In this document: positions 9,304 through 18,707 of the stretch, piece by piece | How the letters are laid out: every line of letters begins with the position of its first letter | How positions within the stretch are numbered: position 1 is the first letter of the stretch | From: SHVO01 sp050250575 | Lineage (GTDB): Bacteria; Pseudomonadota; Alphaproteobacteria; Rhodospirillales; Rhodospirillaceae | Length of the DNA: 64,000 nucleotides | Assembly: GCA_050250575.1 (NCBI GenBank) | Contig: JBFWOJ010000004.1 | Coordinates: forward strand, 1 to 64,000 | Reading direction: 5' to 3' | Translations under genes and position numbers: made by a program | The notes under the pieces: model-generated | Told to the model about the DNA's origin: nothing | Seen by the model: only the letters and a program-made list of their open reading frames with translations | The model's database searches: none

Positions 9304-10509
9304 TCACGATTTCAAGACATGCACAAGCGCATCGACGACGCGCGTGACGTCGTTGTCGGACATCGCCGGAAACAGGGGCAGGCTCAAACAGCGCGCGTAG
9401 TAGGCGCTGGCGCCGGGCAGGTTCTGGGCGCCGTACAGGTGCTGATAATAAGGCTGTAGGTGCACCGGAAAATAGTGGACCTGCGTGCCGATGCCCGCGG
9501 CGGTCAATTCGCGCATCACCTTCGCACGACTCTTGCCGGCGGCGGCGAAATCGATCAGCGCCACGTAAAGATGCCAGCCTGGTTCTCCTCCGACGCGGTT
9601 CACCGGCTTTACCAGCGGCGCATGGCCGCGCAAGGCCGCGTCGTATAACGCCACCAGCTCGGCGCGGCGCTTGACGAAACGGTCCAGCTTCTTCAGCTGA
9701 CTCAACCCAAGCGCCGAATGAATGTCGCTGGAGCGGAAGTTCCACCCGATTTCCGCCATCTCGTAGAACCAGGGATTTGGGCTGCCGTCCTCATCGCGCG
9801 CGAATTCCGGGTATGCGGGATCGGCCGGCGTGCGCTCCATGCCGTGGCTGCGCAGCCGCCGCATGATAGCGGCCAGCTTTCGATCGTTCGTGGTGACGGC
9901 GCCGCCTTCGCCCATCGCAACGGTTTTCACGGGATGAAATGAAAGGCAGGCGGCGACGCTGTCGCGGCAGGCGCCGACGGGCGTGCTCGCATTGGCAGGC
10001 CCGGCGTAGGTCCCGCCGAGCGCATGGCAGGCGTCTTCGACAAGGGTGATGCCGTGACGTTCGGCCACGGTTCTCAGGCCGGCCATATCGCAGCATTGTC
10101 CGTTGAGATGCACCGGAATGGCGGCTTTTACCGCGCCCGGCCGCGCCCGCCCGATCGCTTCTTCGAGCTGCGCCGGGCCGAGCAGTCCGGTGTTGGCGTC
10201 AACATCGGCGAAAACAACGTCGGCCCCCGCGTAGCGCACACAATTCGCGCTGGCAAGAAAGGTCAGGCTCGGTACGATGGCCTGATCGCCCGGCTTTAGT
10301 CCAAGAGCGAGGACAGACAGATGCAAAGCCGCGGTGCCGGACGAACAGACGACGACCTCTTTCGCACCCGTCACTTCGCTGAGGGCGCGTTCGAACTGGT
10401 CGGTCACCGGGCCGTTGGTCAGCGCATCGGATTTCAGAACCGCGGCAACGGCGGCGACGTCGTCATCGTCGATGATGTGGCGGCCGTAAGGGAGGAATGG
10501 ATTGCTCAT
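9304..10509 (-). CDS. pseC: PseC, UDP-4-keto-6-deoxy-AltNAc aminotransferase
   Basis: 401 aa, typical DegT/DnrJ/EryC1/StrS length. Starts MSNPFLPYGRHIIDDDDVAA. CSSGTAALHL (55-64), LVEDACHALGG (156-166, with the cofactor Asp159) and SFHPVKTVAMGEGGAV (190-205, PLP Lys195) are visible. PseC transfers an amino group from glutamate to C4 of the PseB product. Upstream, on the minus strand, TATAAG near 10563 could be a -10 element, but no convincing -35 was found. Confidence 0.93.
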   Translation of the reverse strand: MSNPFLPYGRHIIDDDDVAAVAAVLKSDALTNGPVTDQFERALSEVTGAKEVVVCSSGTAALHLSVLALGLKPGDQAIVPSLTFLASANCVRYAGADVVFADVDANTGLLGPAQLEEAIGRARPGAVKAAIPVHLNGQCCDMAGLRTVAERHGITLVEDACHALGGTYAGPANASTPVGACRDSVAACLSFHPVKTVAMGEGGAVTTNDRKLAAIMRRLRSHGMERTPADPAYPEFARDEDGSPNPWFYEMAEIGWNFRSSDIHSALGLSQLKKLDRFVKRRAELVALYDAALRGHAPLVKPVNRVGGEPGWHLYVALIDFAAAGKSRAKVMRELTAAGIGTQVHYFPVHLQPYYQHLYGAQNLPGASAYYARCLSLPLFPAMSDNDVTRVVDALVHVLKS

Positions 10510-10600
10510 GAGGTGAAGTGCGGGAGAATAATGGGTGGCGGTGAGGGGACCAGCCGGAAACCTTATACTGAATAATAATTAATCCGGCACGGACGTCCGT

Positions 10601-11089
10601 TCACAGCGTAACGCCGGGAAGGTTGAAAAGCGCCGCTACAAAACAGGCGAAGATTCCGACCGCGAGCCCCGGGCCCAGCGGCATTTCGCCTTTCCAAATG
10701 GCGCGCCTGGTGACGAGGCTGACGAGCGCTACGCCCAAAAGGGTCAGAATGCCGCCGGCGGCCATGATGTAAGGCAGCGCCAACGGGCCCACCCAGAGAC
10801 CGCCGGCGGCCACGAGCTTTACGTCACCGAATCCCATGGCTTCGCGGCCCTTCATACGGCTCACGATCCAGCGCATGGCAAAGAAAACTGCGCCGTTGAC
10901 CGCAGCCCCGGCGAGCGCCATTTGCCATGACACCCCGACGGGTGAACCCGCGATGGCCACGGCCGCGCCGGTCACGGCAAGGGCGATCTGCAGCGGATCG
11001 GGCAGATATCCCGTGCGCAGGTCGATGATGGATAGAGCCGCGAGAATCATTCCAAGCAAGGTCACGCAGGCAAGCGGCCAGAGTTCCAT
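10601..11089 (-). CDS. type IV prepilin peptidase, short form (A24 family)
   Basis: 162 aa, about five hydrophobic helices. The two catalytic aspartates fit the family: DLRTGYLPD near residue 24 and GFGDVKLVAAGG near 87. It lacks the N-terminal zinc and methyltransferase domain of PilD, like CpaA or TadV peptidases. It would cleave the leader of type IV or Flp pilins at the inner-membrane face. No pilin or tad genes are in the window, so it is an orphan between pseC and the TPR-OGT gene. Confidence 0.85.
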   Translation of the reverse strand: MELWPLACVTLLGMILAALSIIDLRTGYLPDPLQIALAVTGAAVAIAGSPVGVSWQMALAGAAVNGAVFFAMRWIVSRMKGREAMGFGDVKLVAAGGLWVGPLALPYIMAAGGILTLLGVALVSLVTRRAIWKGEMPLGPGLAVGIFACFVAALFNLPGVTL

Positions 11090-11159
11090 ACCTAGCGTCC
11101 CGTGTTCGTCGGCATGCAGTAACGAATAGTCCCAGAAACGGCGGGCAGCGCCAAGCCGC

Positions 11160-13133
11160 TCAAGTGCGAACCGCCAGCGCGCTCAACCAAACGTCTTCAA
11201 TCTCGCGGATCGAGGCCCAGTCGTCGAACAGCTTTACGCGGTTGGCTTCGATTTGTCCGCGAATTTCTGCGCGAAACGACGCGTCATGCACGAGACGCAC
11301 CGCGATTTCGGCGTAGCGCTCGGCGTCGTGCACGACCGGCGCCATCACGTTCATGCGCCGGTAAAACGCAAGGGTATGTCGTCCGCGCATGAACGCGCCG
11401 GGCATGTGGACGATCGGCGTTCCCATCTGGAAGGTCTCCAATGACGTCTTTCCACCCGACCACTGCGGCACATCCAGGGCAACATCGGCCGCGCCGACCA
11501 GCTTGAGGAAGCCGCTGGGCGTCGTGCGCGGAAGCACCGCGACGCGGTCGATGTCGCCGCCGACGACGTTTGAAAGGCGCGCCTTGAATATCGCGTCGGC
11601 GGGACCGCCGATGCTGACGAAGTAGATTCTCGCCTGGGAATCCTTGGCCAAGATCTTCGCCACGACGGCGTCGAAGTCCGGGTGCACCTTATAGAGACTC
11701 TGCGCGCACACGTACGCCGGACCTTCGTCAAGACCGCAGTCCTCCTTGCGCGTCGGCAGGGGCGCCGGAGTCTCGCCGGCGAAGGACATGTTCTTCAGCC
11801 GCACCAAGGCTTCGCTATAGTGCTCGTCTGCACGCGGCGGCTCCATGCCATCCACCGACAGGAACAGGTCGATGTGCGGCAGACCCGTCGTGACGGGATG
11901 TCCCCAGCTGGTTGTTTGCAGTGTCCCCAGCCGCGCGTAGGCGAGGAAGTAGCTGAAGTGATCCATGCCGATTTCCGGGTAATGGACGATATCCAGCTCT
12001 TCGCGCGCGATGACCGCGCGCGCGGCCGCCAGGTCGGCGGGGAGATCGATCAGCGGCGCAGCGGCGGCGAAGCGGGGCGTCGTGGAATCCTGGGACGCGC
12101 GCGGCACGCGGAAGAGCTTCACGTCGAACCGAGCGCGGTCGAGGCCGGCGATCAGTCCGTACGATAGATAGCCGACGGTATGCTTCGAGAAAAACGCGCT
12201 GACGATGCCGACGCGGATGCGGCGGCCGGCTGTGGCCTGCCCCAGGTGTGCGGCTTGCATGCCGAGCGACGGCGTCGCCGCAAGATGATAAGCCGCGAGC
12301 GCCTCCTGCGCCGCGCGGTCGTTCATCGCCTGGTAATTCAGGAAGAAGTTCGGACCGAGCCCCGCGGCGTAGGGATCTTCGATCGGTGCTTCCGGCCCCG
12401 CCGCGAGAGCGGCAAGATAGCGTGCGCGGGCGGTGCCGATTTCTTCCTTGTCGCGCGCGATGACCGGTTGTGTCGCCGCCGCCTTGAATCGAAAAATCGC
12501 CGCTTGCCGAGGATCGGGATCTGCGCTCGCACGGGCGATAAGAACGTCCCGCGCGTCGTCGACCTTTCCCGTCAGCCTCCAGACGTCGGCAAGACCTTCG
12601 AGGGCGGCCGCATTTACAGGGTCCACGGCGAGCGCCGCCCGAAACTCTTCCTCGGCCCCCGCGAGATCGAGTCCGCGCATACGCACACGCGCCGCCTTCA
12701 GCCGCGGCAGTACATCGTCCGGACGCAGGGCCGACAGCCGGCTACACACTTTTAGCGTAGCCCTCTTTTGATCCAACGCGTCATACGCATCGCCCAGCAG
12801 GAAGAGGAGGGAAGCGTCATCCGGCGCGCGGGTCAGCGCTTTCTGCGCGATCTGGACGGCCTGTTCGGCCGCGCCGTTCTCCAAGAGCCGAAGCCCCACC
12901 GCCGCGGCCACGCGCGGGTCTTTCGGATTCAGGCGATAGGCGCGCTCGAGTGCGGCGTCGCTTTGCTCCCGTCTGCCCAGGCCGGCGTGCGCGAGTGACA
13001 GCCCGTACCACACGTCTGTGTCTTCGCTGCCGTTCCGGTTCACAAGGTCCAGGAATGCCGCATATGCGCCTTCCCAGTCTTCCGCTCCGACGAGCTCAAA
13101 CGCCTGCTCCTTCGCGGATTTTTCCGAAACCAT
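11160..13133 (-). CDS. TPR-OGT (SPINDLY-type) protein glycosyltransferase, FlmG-like
   Basis: 657 aa from ATG 13133; the 23-residue upstream extension starts at a TTG and lacks TPR character. Residues 1-215 form about six TPRs (for example WYGLSLAHAGLGRREQSDAALERAYRLNP, shown in part). From about 305 a GT41-like domain starts: RRIRVGIVSAFFSKHTVGYL, then LPRTTPSGFLKLVGAADVAL and LDVPQWSGGKTSLETFQMGTPIVHMPG, the UDP/CMP-binding half. The Caulobacter flagellin glycosyltransferase FlmG has the same TPR plus glycosyltransferase layout and uses pseudaminic acid, so transfer to flagellin is the leading inference. Confidence 0.78.
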   Translation of the reverse strand: MVSEKSAKEQAFELVGAEDWEGAYAAFLDLVNRNGSEDTDVWYGLSLAHAGLGRREQSDAALERAYRLNPKDPRVAAAVGLRLLENGAAEQAVQIAQKALTRAPDDASLLFLLGDAYDALDQKRATLKVCSRLSALRPDDVLPRLKAARVRMRGLDLAGAEEEFRAALAVDPVNAAALEGLADVWRLTGKVDDARDVLIARASADPDPRQAAIFRFKAAATQPVIARDKEEIGTARARYLAALAAGPEAPIEDPYAAGLGPNFFLNYQAMNDRAAQEALAAYHLAATPSLGMQAAHLGQATAGRRIRVGIVSAFFSKHTVGYLSYGLIAGLDRARFDVKLFRVPRASQDSTTPRFAAAAPLIDLPADLAAARAVIAREELDIVHYPEIGMDHFSYFLAYARLGTLQTTSWGHPVTTGLPHIDLFLSVDGMEPPRADEHYSEALVRLKNMSFAGETPAPLPTRKEDCGLDEGPAYVCAQSLYKVHPDFDAVVAKILAKDSQARIYFVSIGGPADAIFKARLSNVVGGDIDRVAVLPRTTPSGFLKLVGAADVALDVPQWSGGKTSLETFQMGTPIVHMPGAFMRGRHTLAFYRRMNVMAPVVHDAERYAEIAVRLVHDASFRAEIRGQIEANRVKLFDDWASIREIEDVWLSALAVRT

Positions 13134-13262
13134 TGCAACCGTGCAGATTTGAAATGTGCGCTCCCCATCTGTAACCTCCCGGGCCGTGCCAAACAATCGC
13201 AACTACGCAGCCCCGTTTTCGACCTCTAGCCGCGGCTCGGGCCTTACGTTTTCCAACGCCTC

Positions 13263-14867
13263 ATGTCGATGAAACAGAAATACGAGGCGGCCATGGCCGC
13301 CGGCGACTTGGACGCCGCCGAGCAGGTCTTGCGGGTTGCGCTCGCTGAGTCGCAGCATCCGCGTGTGTCGCTGTTGCTCGCAAACCTGTTGCGTAAGCGC
13401 GGCCGGTTGGAGGAGGCCGTCGCCCTGCTGGCGCCCGCGGCCGAGACCGAGCCGACAGTCGAATTGCTCGACACGCTGTATTTGATTCAGTACCAAAATC
13501 AGGACTTCGCGGGCGCGGAGCGTACTTTGGAGCGCCTCATTGCCTTGGCGCCGGGCGAAGCGCCGCTCACGTCATATCAGATCCTAGCCAAGCTCAAGGC
13601 GACGGCGGGCTTTGTCGACGAGGCGCGCAAGGTCATGGCGCGCGGCGTTGCGGCCTACCCCGACGCGACCGACTTTGTCGCCGCCTACGCCGGCATGCTG
13701 CCGCACGAGCACGCCATCGATGTGCTCGAAAGCCACCTCGAATCGATCAATCATCATCCCGCCCGGCTGGCCTACGTTCTGGTCCGCATCACATTTCACC
13801 GCGCCGCTCTGCAGCGCGCGCGTCTCGGCCTGCCGGCCTACGGCAGGTCCTGGCCGGACACTTATCAATGGCCGGACGGCGAGACCCTGCCGCAGCTGAA
13901 GCAGGCGCTTTTGAATGAAGTCGCGCGGGGAACCAAGCGCGTGACCGCATGGCTGGATCTCGCCTGCGTCTCCGCCGCCGAAGGTGATTGGGAGAATGCC
14001 GAGACGTGTCTTGCGAAACTGCGCGGAGGGGAAAAACGCAGCGTCGCCGATTTCGCCGCATTTGGCTCCGCCTTCCACGCCGCGTTGGATGCCATGAGCG
14101 AAGAGAAGATCTTCGGCGGTCTGGTTGGCGTCGAACGCCTCCTCTCGCCGCAGGCTAGCAGCGAGGCGGCGCTCTTCATCGGCAGCGATCCGAACTACTT
14201 CCACCGATTTACCTTGCCCTTCCTGCGGCAGCTGGAAGCCGCCCAGCTGCCGCTGGACGTGCACGTGCATCTTCTGGACGGAACGACGGCCGACTGGACG
14301 AGCATACGTCGGTTGCTCGAGCCGCTTGTTTTGGTGCGCGCGAAGCTCACCGCTGAGGCATCGGGGGCGGCCGCGCGCGGTGTCTCATATGCGCGGCAAT
14401 ACTATCACGCCATCCGGTTCGTCCGTCTGTACGAGGAGCTGAAGGCATCGTCCCGGCCGATGTTCCTGATCGACGCGGATGCACAGCTTCTGCGCGACCC
14501 TCGGCCGGTGTTCGCATTGCTGTCGGGCCGGGACCTGGCGCTGAGAACAACGCCGACCGAGTTTTCGCTCAACCTGAAGATGACAGCCACCTGCGTCGGC
14601 ATCGCGGCCACAACGCTCGGCCTCGAGTTTGCGCGCCGGGTGGCCGCTTACATCATCCACATGAAGAATACCGGCGCGTGGGGCTGGGGGGTCGATCAAC
14701 TAGCCCTGCTGTCGGCCTATGCCCACATGGCAAGCCAGGGTCGCCAGCCTCAGACGCTGTTTCTCGACGACAATGCCATCAATGACAAAGTCGGCGACAC
14801 CGGCGTCATCAAGTTCTTGTCGGGAATCGACAAGTACGGCCGTGATGGGCGCGCGGCGAATACTTAG
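13263..14867 (+). CDS. TPR protein with GT-A-like domain, paralogue of 1493-3268
   Basis: 534 aa. N-terminal TPR-like helices cover about 5-165, including YEAAMAAGDLDAAEQVLRVA. The C-terminal domain starts near 300 with ALFIGSDPNYFHRFTLPFL. It shares motifs with the pse-operon protein: YYHAIRFVRLYE (380-391), LIDADAQ (402-408, DxD type) and WGVDQLALL (475-483). The two differ strongly elsewhere, so they are old paralogues. Divergent from the FlmG-like gene, with 129 bases between the starts. Likely a second glycosyltransferase or acceptor adaptor for the same pathway; start ATG 13263, with a second ATG at 13269. Confidence 0.7.
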   Translation: MSMKQKYEAAMAAGDLDAAEQVLRVALAESQHPRVSLLLANLLRKRGRLEEAVALLAPAAETEPTVELLDTLYLIQYQNQDFAGAERTLERLIALAPGEAPLTSYQILAKLKATAGFVDEARKVMARGVAAYPDATDFVAAYAGMLPHEHAIDVLESHLESINHHPARLAYVLVRITFHRAALQRARLGLPAYGRSWPDTYQWPDGETLPQLKQALLNEVARGTKRVTAWLDLACVSAAEGDWENAETCLAKLRGGEKRSVADFAAFGSAFHAALDAMSEEKIFGGLVGVERLLSPQASSEAALFIGSDPNYFHRFTLPFLRQLEAAQLPLDVHVHLLDGTTADWTSIRRLLEPLVLVRAKLTAEASGAAARGVSYARQYYHAIRFVRLYEELKASSRPMFLIDADAQLLRDPRPVFALLSGRDLALRTTPTEFSLNLKMTATCVGIAATTLGLEFARRVAAYIIHMKNTGAWGWGVDQLALLSAYAHMASQGRQPQTLFLDDNAINDKVGDTGVIKFLSGIDKYGRDGRAANT

Positions 14868-14944
14868 CCCCTCGAGTCCGCCTCGGTTCCGGTTTCCGAT
14901 TGTCTCTCGCCCAAAAACCGCTATTTTCACAGGGCGCTGGCGAT

Positions 14945-15018
14945 GCGGGTGTAGTTCAATGGTAGAACGAAAGCTTCCCAAGCTTTAGGCGAGGGTTCGA
15001 TTCCCTTCACCCGCTCCA
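14945..15018 (+). tRNA. tRNA-Gly(CCC)
   Basis: Full cloverleaf. A seven-pair acceptor stem (GCGGGTG with CACCCGC) encloses the D arm with GTTCAATGGTAGAAC, then the anticodon arm AAAGC-TTCCCAA-GCTTT with CCC at positions 34-36. The T arm AGGGTTCGATTCCCT follows, with a T discriminator and an encoded CCA at 15016-15018. It reads GGG codons. Confidence 0.96.
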
Positions 15019-15092
15019 GCCTGCCGCGCGCTGATGCGCTTCGCAGGATCGAGCCTTTCCAGCGTGACGCAGGGCCGGTTCACGGGCACGGC

Positions 15093-16082
15093 ATGACGAG
15101 TAGAGAGTCTCACGGAAGCGGTTCAGAGCCTCGCTACGCAGGTCCGGCGCGCAATACCCACTTCGATTTCCAAGGCAAAGTCTTTCAGGCGCCCGGCGCG
15201 TGCTTTGTCCTGAAAGGCAAGGACAAGCAGCCGATGTTCGCGGTCGATATGGGTACCGGCCAAGGTTATGTGTCGCTCAAGGACCTGCGGCGTACGTTTC
15301 ACGTCGCCGAGGGTAGCCATGACGACAAACTGATCGAGCAGGCGGCCGCCGGCCTCCGCCACGTTCCCGACATTCGTCCCGGCGACGAGATCCCGAACGA
15401 AATCCTCAACGGGACCGCGTCATGGACCGTCGCGCGCAAGCACAAGCAGATCGCCCGCGACCGCATTCAGGTTCAGCTGCTGTCCTGGATGGGCGGCAAG
15501 ACCATCGCCTACGCCGATCAGGACGAGCTCAAGAAAATCGTCGGACTCGAGGAAAACAAGAAGGCCCTAAAAGACGCGTTCGGCCGCGCCGCCGCTGCGC
15601 TCGGGTATGAGCCCGACCAGGCCGAAAAGGTCGTCGATCTGATCGAAACCCTCGCGCGGGAAATCTGTTACATCGAAGCCCTGCGCGAACGCGCGCAGGA
15701 GCTCAGGAAGATTCAAGGGAACGTCGAAGCTCTGACCAAGGTGTATACCGATCTTCGCGGCTCGGCGGACGTCGGCCGCGTCAAACTCCTGATGGCGCGC
15801 GGCGTCAATGAGGCCGACAATATCCTCAACAACGTCGATGCGGAGACCGCCGACGTGATGAACGCCCTTATGTCCCTCGACGACGTGGTCCGCGCCGTAC
15901 GCCGCGCCCGCGACGATCTGCATTACGTCCTGATGGAATGGGACCCGGTCATCGCCAAGTGGCAGAACCTTGCCATGGTGCGCAGTCAGGACGTCGATCG
16001 CGCGCTGCAGGCGACATACAAGTTCCTCGCCTCGCGATTCGACACCGGCCAGAGCATCATGAAAAAAGCCGGCGGCAGCTGA
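15093..16082 (+). CDS. conserved hypothetical protein, helical
   Basis: 329 aa; family not recognised. Residues 20-95 look like a small beta-rich domain (FQGKVFQAPGACFVLKGKD, GYVSLKDLRRTFHV). The rest is predicted helical, with long amphipathic stretches such as LIETLAREICYIEALRERAQ and a coiled-coil-like C-terminal half (AETADVMNALMSLDDVVRAV). No signal peptide or membrane helix. It follows tRNA-Gly by 74 bases and is convergent with argE, so it is probably a monocistronic gene. Confidence 0.75.
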   Translation: MTSRESHGSGSEPRYAGPARNTHFDFQGKVFQAPGACFVLKGKDKQPMFAVDMGTGQGYVSLKDLRRTFHVAEGSHDDKLIEQAAAGLRHVPDIRPGDEIPNEILNGTASWTVARKHKQIARDRIQVQLLSWMGGKTIAYADQDELKKIVGLEENKKALKDAFGRAAAALGYEPDQAEKVVDLIETLAREICYIEALRERAQELRKIQGNVEALTKVYTDLRGSADVGRVKLLMARGVNEADNILNNVDAETADVMNALMSLDDVVRAVRRARDDLHYVLMEWDPVIAKWQNLAMVRSQDVDRALQATYKFLASRFDTGQSIMKKAGGS

Positions 16083-16091
16083 GCGGGGTCT

Positions 16092-17264
16092 CTAACGCGA
16101 CAGGTGGCCGATCAGGTCGAGCATGAACTTGGTGCCGGCCTCGACCTGCGACATCTCAATATACTCATTGGGCTGGTGCGCCTGCGAGATCGAGCCCGGG
16201 CCGCAGATCACCGTCGACATTCCTTGCTGCTGAAATTGACCGGCTTCGGCGGCGAACGCGACCGCGCGCGTCTCGTTGTCGCCGGTGAGCATCCGGCAAA
16301 GCCGTTCGGCTTCCGACTCCCGCTCGGGTCTCAGCGCCGGCGTTCCGGATCTTTGCGCGGTTTCGATATTGCAGGATGGCGCAATGGCCCGCATCCGCGG
16401 CAGGACCTTGCCCGCGCAATGGTCGATGAACCGGCGCACATACAGGTCCGGTTTGTCCTCCGGCAGGGCGCGCACGTCCCACTGGAAGACGCAGCTGCCG
16501 GCCATGATATTGATCGCGGTGCCGCCCTCGATCACGTTCACGGTGAGGGTGGTGTGGGGCGGTTCGAATAACGGATTGTTCGGGCCGCGCGCCGCCGCTT
16601 CGTCGTTCAGGCTGCGGAGGTATTGGATCAGCTCGGCGGCATACATCACGGCGCTCACCCCGCGGTGCGTCTGCGACGAATGGGATTCGTGTCCCGTGAC
16701 GGTGGTTCGCATGGTCGTGATGCCCTTGTGAGCACTGACGACTTTCATGTCCGTCGGCTCGCCGACGATCACGGCGCGTGGGGCGGGCAGCTCTTTACTG
16801 AGGAACCGGATCAGCGAGGGCGCGCCGAGGCAGCCGACTTCTTCGTCATATGTGAAGGCAAAGTGGAGCGGCACCTTGAGAGATGCAGCCTTCATGTTAT
16901 CGAGAGACGCGAGGGCGATGGCGAGGAAGCATTTCATGTCGGCCGTGCCGCGGCCGTACAGGCGCCCGTCCTTTGCGGTGACGGCAAACGGGTCGGTGGC
17001 CCAATTCTGGCCGTCCACGGGCACGACATCGGTATGCCCCGAAAGAACGACCCCGCCTTCGACGTCCGGGCCGACGGAGGCGAGGAGATTGGCCTTGGTG
17101 CGCTCGTCGTTGAACACCAGGCGGCTCTCGATACCGCGCTCGGAAAGCAAGCCCTGCACAAATTCGATGAAAGCGAGGTTGGACTTGCGCGAAACGGTAT
17201 CGAAAGCCACCAGCTTTTCCAGCATGGCGATCGAGCGGGCGGTCGCGGCGGCGGTTTCGCTCAT
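16092..17264 (-). CDS. argE: ArgE, acetylornithine deacetylase
   Basis: 390 aa from the ATG at 17264, which overlaps the cysS stop (ATGA). M20 metallopeptidase family: VVLSGHTDVVPVDGQNW (metal His and Asp), YGRGTADMKCFLA, FAFTYDEEVGCLGA (catalytic and metal Glu), VGEPTDMKVVSAHKG and a dimerisation domain starting TGHESHSS. A C-terminal GPGSISQAHQPNEYIE carries the last metal His. The length and GxGSxxxAHxxNE ending fit the ArgE branch better than DapE. It hydrolyses N-acetylornithine to ornithine in arginine synthesis. Confidence 0.88.
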   Translation of the reverse strand: MSETAAATARSIAMLEKLVAFDTVSRKSNLAFIEFVQGLLSERGIESRLVFNDERTKANLLASVGPDVEGGVVLSGHTDVVPVDGQNWATDPFAVTAKDGRLYGRGTADMKCFLAIALASLDNMKAASLKVPLHFAFTYDEEVGCLGAPSLIRFLSKELPAPRAVIVGEPTDMKVVSAHKGITTMRTTVTGHESHSSQTHRGVSAVMYAAELIQYLRSLNDEAAARGPNNPLFEPPHTTLTVNVIEGGTAINIMAGSCVFQWDVRALPEDKPDLYVRRFIDHCAGKVLPRMRAIAPSCNIETAQRSGTPALRPERESEAERLCRMLTGDNETRAVAFAAEAGQFQQQGMSTVICGPGSISQAHQPNEYIEMSQVEAGTKFMLDLIGHLSR

Positions 17265-18640
17265 TCCTTGATGCGCCACTTGGCGCCGTCCGGCCGGTCC
17301 TCGATCACGACGCCCAGGTTGTCGAGAGCGGCGCGCAACCGGTCGGCCTCGGCAAAGTTGCGCGCCTTGCGCGCCTCTGCGCGGGCGGCGAGCAGCCGCT
17401 CGACTTCGGCGACGTCGACAAGCTTTGCCTTCGGCGAGGCTGCGAACCACGCGGCGGGGTCCTGTTGCAGGACGCCGAGCAATGCGCCGGCGGCCAGCAG
17501 CTGGCCCTTGAGGCGCGCTTTGTCGCTTTCGTCCGTCGCCGAGTTCAAGGCACGCGCGAGCGCGGCGATTTCAGCCATCGCCGCCGGTGTGTTCAGATCA
17601 TCTTCCAGAGCCGCCATGAATGCCTCGGGCGGATCCTCGTCGGTGTCCTTTACGTCTTTCACCTGCTCAAGGGTGCCGTAAAGACGGTCGAGCGTGCGTT
17701 TTGCCTGCGCCGTCGTGTCGTCGGACCAATCGAGGGGTTGGCGATAGTGCGCCGACAGGATAGCCCAGCGGAGAGCCTCGCCGGGCGTCGAGCGCAGAGC
17801 CTCGCGCGAGCTGATGATGTTGCCGACGGATTTCGACATCTTCTCGCGGTTCATCGTCAGGAAGCCGTTGTGCATCCAGATGCCGACGAAGCGGGTGCCG
17901 CCGTGCGAGCACGTGCTCTGGGCGAGCTCGTTTTCGTGGTGCGGAAAGATCAGGTCGTGTCCGCCGCCGTGGATGTCGATGGTTTCGCCGAGATGGGCGT
18001 CGATCATCGCCGAGCACTCGATATGCCAGCCCGGGCGGCCGCGGCCCCACGGGCTGTCCCACCCCGGAAGATCCGGCGGCGAGGGTTTCCACAGCACGAA
18101 ATCCGCCGGGTCTTTCTTGTACGGCGCGACTTCGACCCGCGCCCCCGCGATCATGTCGTCGCGATGGCGGCCTGAAAGCGCGCCGTATTTTTCGTAGCTG
18201 GGCACATGGAACAGCACATGCCCTTCGGCGGCGTAGGCATGCCCCCGTTCGATCAGTTCTTCGATCATGTGCAGCATCTGCGGGATGTGCTGGGTCGCAT
18301 GGGGCTCGATCGTCGGACGCAAGACGTTCATGGCGTCCATGTCCTCGTGCCAGATTTCCGCGAACTTCCTGGCGATGACGTCGATCGACACACCTTCTTG
18401 CTTGGCGGTCGCGTTGATCTTGTCGTCGACATCCGTGATGTTGCGCGCATAGACGACCAGGGGATAGCGATCCTTGAGGAGGCGGTAGAGCACGTCGAAA
18501 ACAATCGCGGGCCGCGCATTGCCGATGTGCGTGTAGCCGTAGACCGTCGGACCACAGACATACATCGTCACCCGGTTCGGATCGGCCGGCTTGAACTCCT
18601 CCTTGCGGCGGGTCAGCGTGCTGTACAACTGAAGTGGCAT
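17261..18640 (-). CDS. cysS: CysS, cysteinyl-tRNA synthetase
   Basis: 459 aa, normal length. CGPTVYGYTHIGNARPAI (29-46) holds the zinc-ligand Cys29 and the HIGH-type motif; WHIECSAM supplies another zinc Cys, and the KMSKS loop reads REKMSKSVGN. The C-terminal helical domain ends GVVIEDRPDGAKWRIKE. It charges tRNA-Cys in the cytoplasm. Coupled by a four-base overlap to argE downstream, so argE levels probably follow cysS transcription. Confidence 0.96.
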   Translation of the reverse strand: MPLQLYSTLTRRKEEFKPADPNRVTMYVCGPTVYGYTHIGNARPAIVFDVLYRLLKDRYPLVVYARNITDVDDKINATAKQEGVSIDVIARKFAEIWHEDMDAMNVLRPTIEPHATQHIPQMLHMIEELIERGHAYAAEGHVLFHVPSYEKYGALSGRHRDDMIAGARVEVAPYKKDPADFVLWKPSPPDLPGWDSPWGRGRPGWHIECSAMIDAHLGETIDIHGGGHDLIFPHHENELAQSTCSHGGTRFVGIWMHNGFLTMNREKMSKSVGNIISSREALRSTPGEALRWAILSAHYRQPLDWSDDTTAQAKRTLDRLYGTLEQVKDVKDTDEDPPEAFMAALEDDLNTPAAMAEIAALARALNSATDESDKARLKGQLLAAGALLGVLQQDPAAWFAASPKAKLVDVAEVERLLAARAEARKARNFAEADRLRAALDNLGVVIEDRPDGAKWRIKE

Positions 18641-18707
18641 CTGAAGGCTCGGAAAACGGGGTTCCGGGCTATAGCGCGAATGTCAGACGAGGGCAAATGC
18701 CCTGCCG

